DNA from: Sternotherus odoratus
Lineage: Eukaryota > Chordata > Testudines > Kinosternidae
Direction: 5' to 3'
Assembly (NCBI GenBank): GCA_032164245.1
Contig: JAVMKO010000001.1
Span: 20,311,603 to 20,375,602, forward strand
DNA: 64,000 nucleotides
Shown here piece by piece: positions 63,050-64,000 of the stretch. Each line of letters begins with the position of its first letter. The first letter of the stretch is position 1. Made by a program: the position numbers and the translations under genes. The notes under the pieces were generated by a model. The model searched no databases, had not been told where the DNA came from, and saw only the letters and a list, made by a program, of their open reading frames with translations.

Positions 63050-63860
63050 CATGTGAACTTCAGTAAATGTCTATCCCTTTTGGAAAGTTGCTTGAAGGAA
63101 CACATGGACTTGGCTACACTAAGAGAAATTTCAGAAAAGACCATCCAGCAGTATCAGTCACAACGTGAGCAGCTTCATGTATAGACTGATGGTTTATCAG
63201 ACAAAGGGCTCGTCTTCACTAGAGCCAGCGGGGATCAATCTTCTGGCAATCGATTTATCGCCTCTCATTAAGACGTGATAAATCGATCGCCCGCAGCTCC
63301 CCCGTCGACTCCGGGACTCCAGCTTGCCGAGAGGCACAAGCTGGAGTTGACAGGGGAGCGCGCCGCCGCCTGTCGCCGCCATGGGGACGAGAGGTAAGTC
63401 GGCGGCAGATATGCAAACTTCAGCTACGTGATTCACGTAGCTGAAGTTGCACATCTGCCATCGATTTCCCCCTCCTCCTCCCCAGTGAGGACAAGCCCAA
63501 ATTCTTCAAGCGTGGTGGTGTGTTTGCTCAGTGGCCTAATTGAAAGCATAAAAGAAAAAGCACTAGTTTGGAAAATATTATCTTGAATTATGTGGCTGAA
63601 ATGAAAGCTATTCTCATTGCACTGCAAGAAATAAAAAGGCAGATGTTGTGATGTTTGTTGACTTGCAGGCGGTGATCTTCTGTTCCTTTAGAAGAAACCA
63701 GAACACTATCAACAATGCAATTCATAAGGAAGCTCGGAATTTTAAAGAGCGAGTCAATACATTTGTTTTACAATGGATTCCATCAGACGTTGATTTATAT
63801 AGAAGTGAGTATCTGATGATCTGGCCAAAATCGGAAAATTGAAAACGTAGATAACAATGA
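63050..63860 (+). pseudogene. Retroelement RNase H domain, split by a MITE
   Basis: After removal of the MITE at 63206-63498 the + strand reads, across frameshifts, a linker LKEHMDLATLREISEKTIQQ (63093-63152), then TDGLSD (a TDG motif as in RNase H, about 63187-63204). The MITE comes next, then KFFKRGGVFAQW, then EMKAILIALQEIKRQ (about 63598-63645), VDLQAVIF (63654-63677) and VLQWIPSDVDLYRSEYLMIW (63760-63825). The layout (TDG; E in MxAIxIAL; D in VDLQAVI; WIPS-xV) matches RNase H of RNase H-bearing non-LTR retrotransposons. The usual His after WIPS is Asp here, and stops occur, so it is inactive. Confidence 0.65.
63206..63498. mobile_element. MITE with AAA target duplication, inside RNase H pseudogene
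   Basis: The termini GGGCTCGTCTTCACT (63206) and the inverse of AGTGAGGACAAGCCC (63498) match at 13 of 15 positions. AAA flanks both sides (63203-63205 and 63499-63501). The interior includes palindromic GCAATCGATTTATC/GATAAATCGATCGC text and a GC-rich block (63350-63400). No ORF. Same terminus group and 3-bp duplication style as the MITE at 14369. Confidence 0.75.
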
Positions 63861-64000
63861 CAATGGTAGAGTGTATTGATGTCCAATCAAAAAAAAATTA
63901 GCTGAAGTAAATTGTCAAAAGATTAAATATTTTCTGATCGATATCAAAGCATCTCAGAAAATAACATCCACTATCATGCGATTGTCAACATGGCATACTC

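Overview
The window looks like vertebrate, sauropsid nuclear DNA, most probably from a turtle. It is almost entirely intronic. The only host coding sequence I can support is one 120-bp exon (34234-34353, + strand). It has a good splice acceptor and donor and encodes part of the guanylate-kinase-like domain of a MAGI scaffold, best matching MAGI2. MAGI2 is a very large gene, so a single exon with about 30 kb on each side fits. The turtle call rests on the repeats: CR1 LINEs of the sauropsid type, many hAT and MITE families, Helitrons, DIRS-like and Penelope-like debris. No prokaryotic features (operons, RBS, CRISPR) are expected or seen.

Layout. 0-5 kb: a truncated hAT end, then a 310-bp hAT MITE with a 1.8-kb Helitron inserted in it, a tRNA-type SINE and a second hAT relic. 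6.7-9 kb: two antisense CR1 fragments. 10.6-11.3 kb: a Tigger/pogo-type element with a GC-rich minisatellite inside. 12-13.8 kb: a decayed LINE reverse transcriptase split by a solo LTR with a 5-bp target duplication. 14.2-15.3 kb: a palindromic retroposon carrying a hammerhead-ribozyme-like fold and interrupted by an 890-bp MITE. 15.3-19.8 kb: mostly unrecognised intron. 19.9-21.6 kb: a second Helitron, nearly the same as the first but inverted. 27.0-28.1 and 51.6-52.5 kb: two Helitrons of a second subfamily. 31.1-31.5 kb: a second solo LTR. 36-38 kb: a DIRS-like gag remnant. 44-49 kb: CR1 copies and a perfectly duplicated 113-bp segment. 52.7-53.1 kb: a complete hAT MITE with a perfect 8-bp duplication. 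57-58 kb: GC-rich repeat debris and a GIY-YIG fragment of a Penelope-like element. 59.4-63.9 kb: a dead hAT transposase gene (TTF zinc finger plus DUF4371-type domain) invaded by two more palindromic retroposons and a LINE fragment, followed by a retroelement RNase H split by a MITE.

Most interesting: (i) three palindromic retroposons, each with a 12-13-bp target duplication, whose two arms match each other better than they match other copies; one holds a hammerhead-like core with a 4-bp helix I, helix II and a palindromic helix III; (ii) an inverted pair of Helitrons with an internal minisatellite that switches strand at the same junctions in both copies; (iii) a precise Helitron empty site; (iv) a 113-bp identical duplication inside an old CR1. 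The exon belongs to the host and the rest is transposon stratigraphy with ordinary intron between. All family names come from recognising motifs in the sequence; no database search was run.
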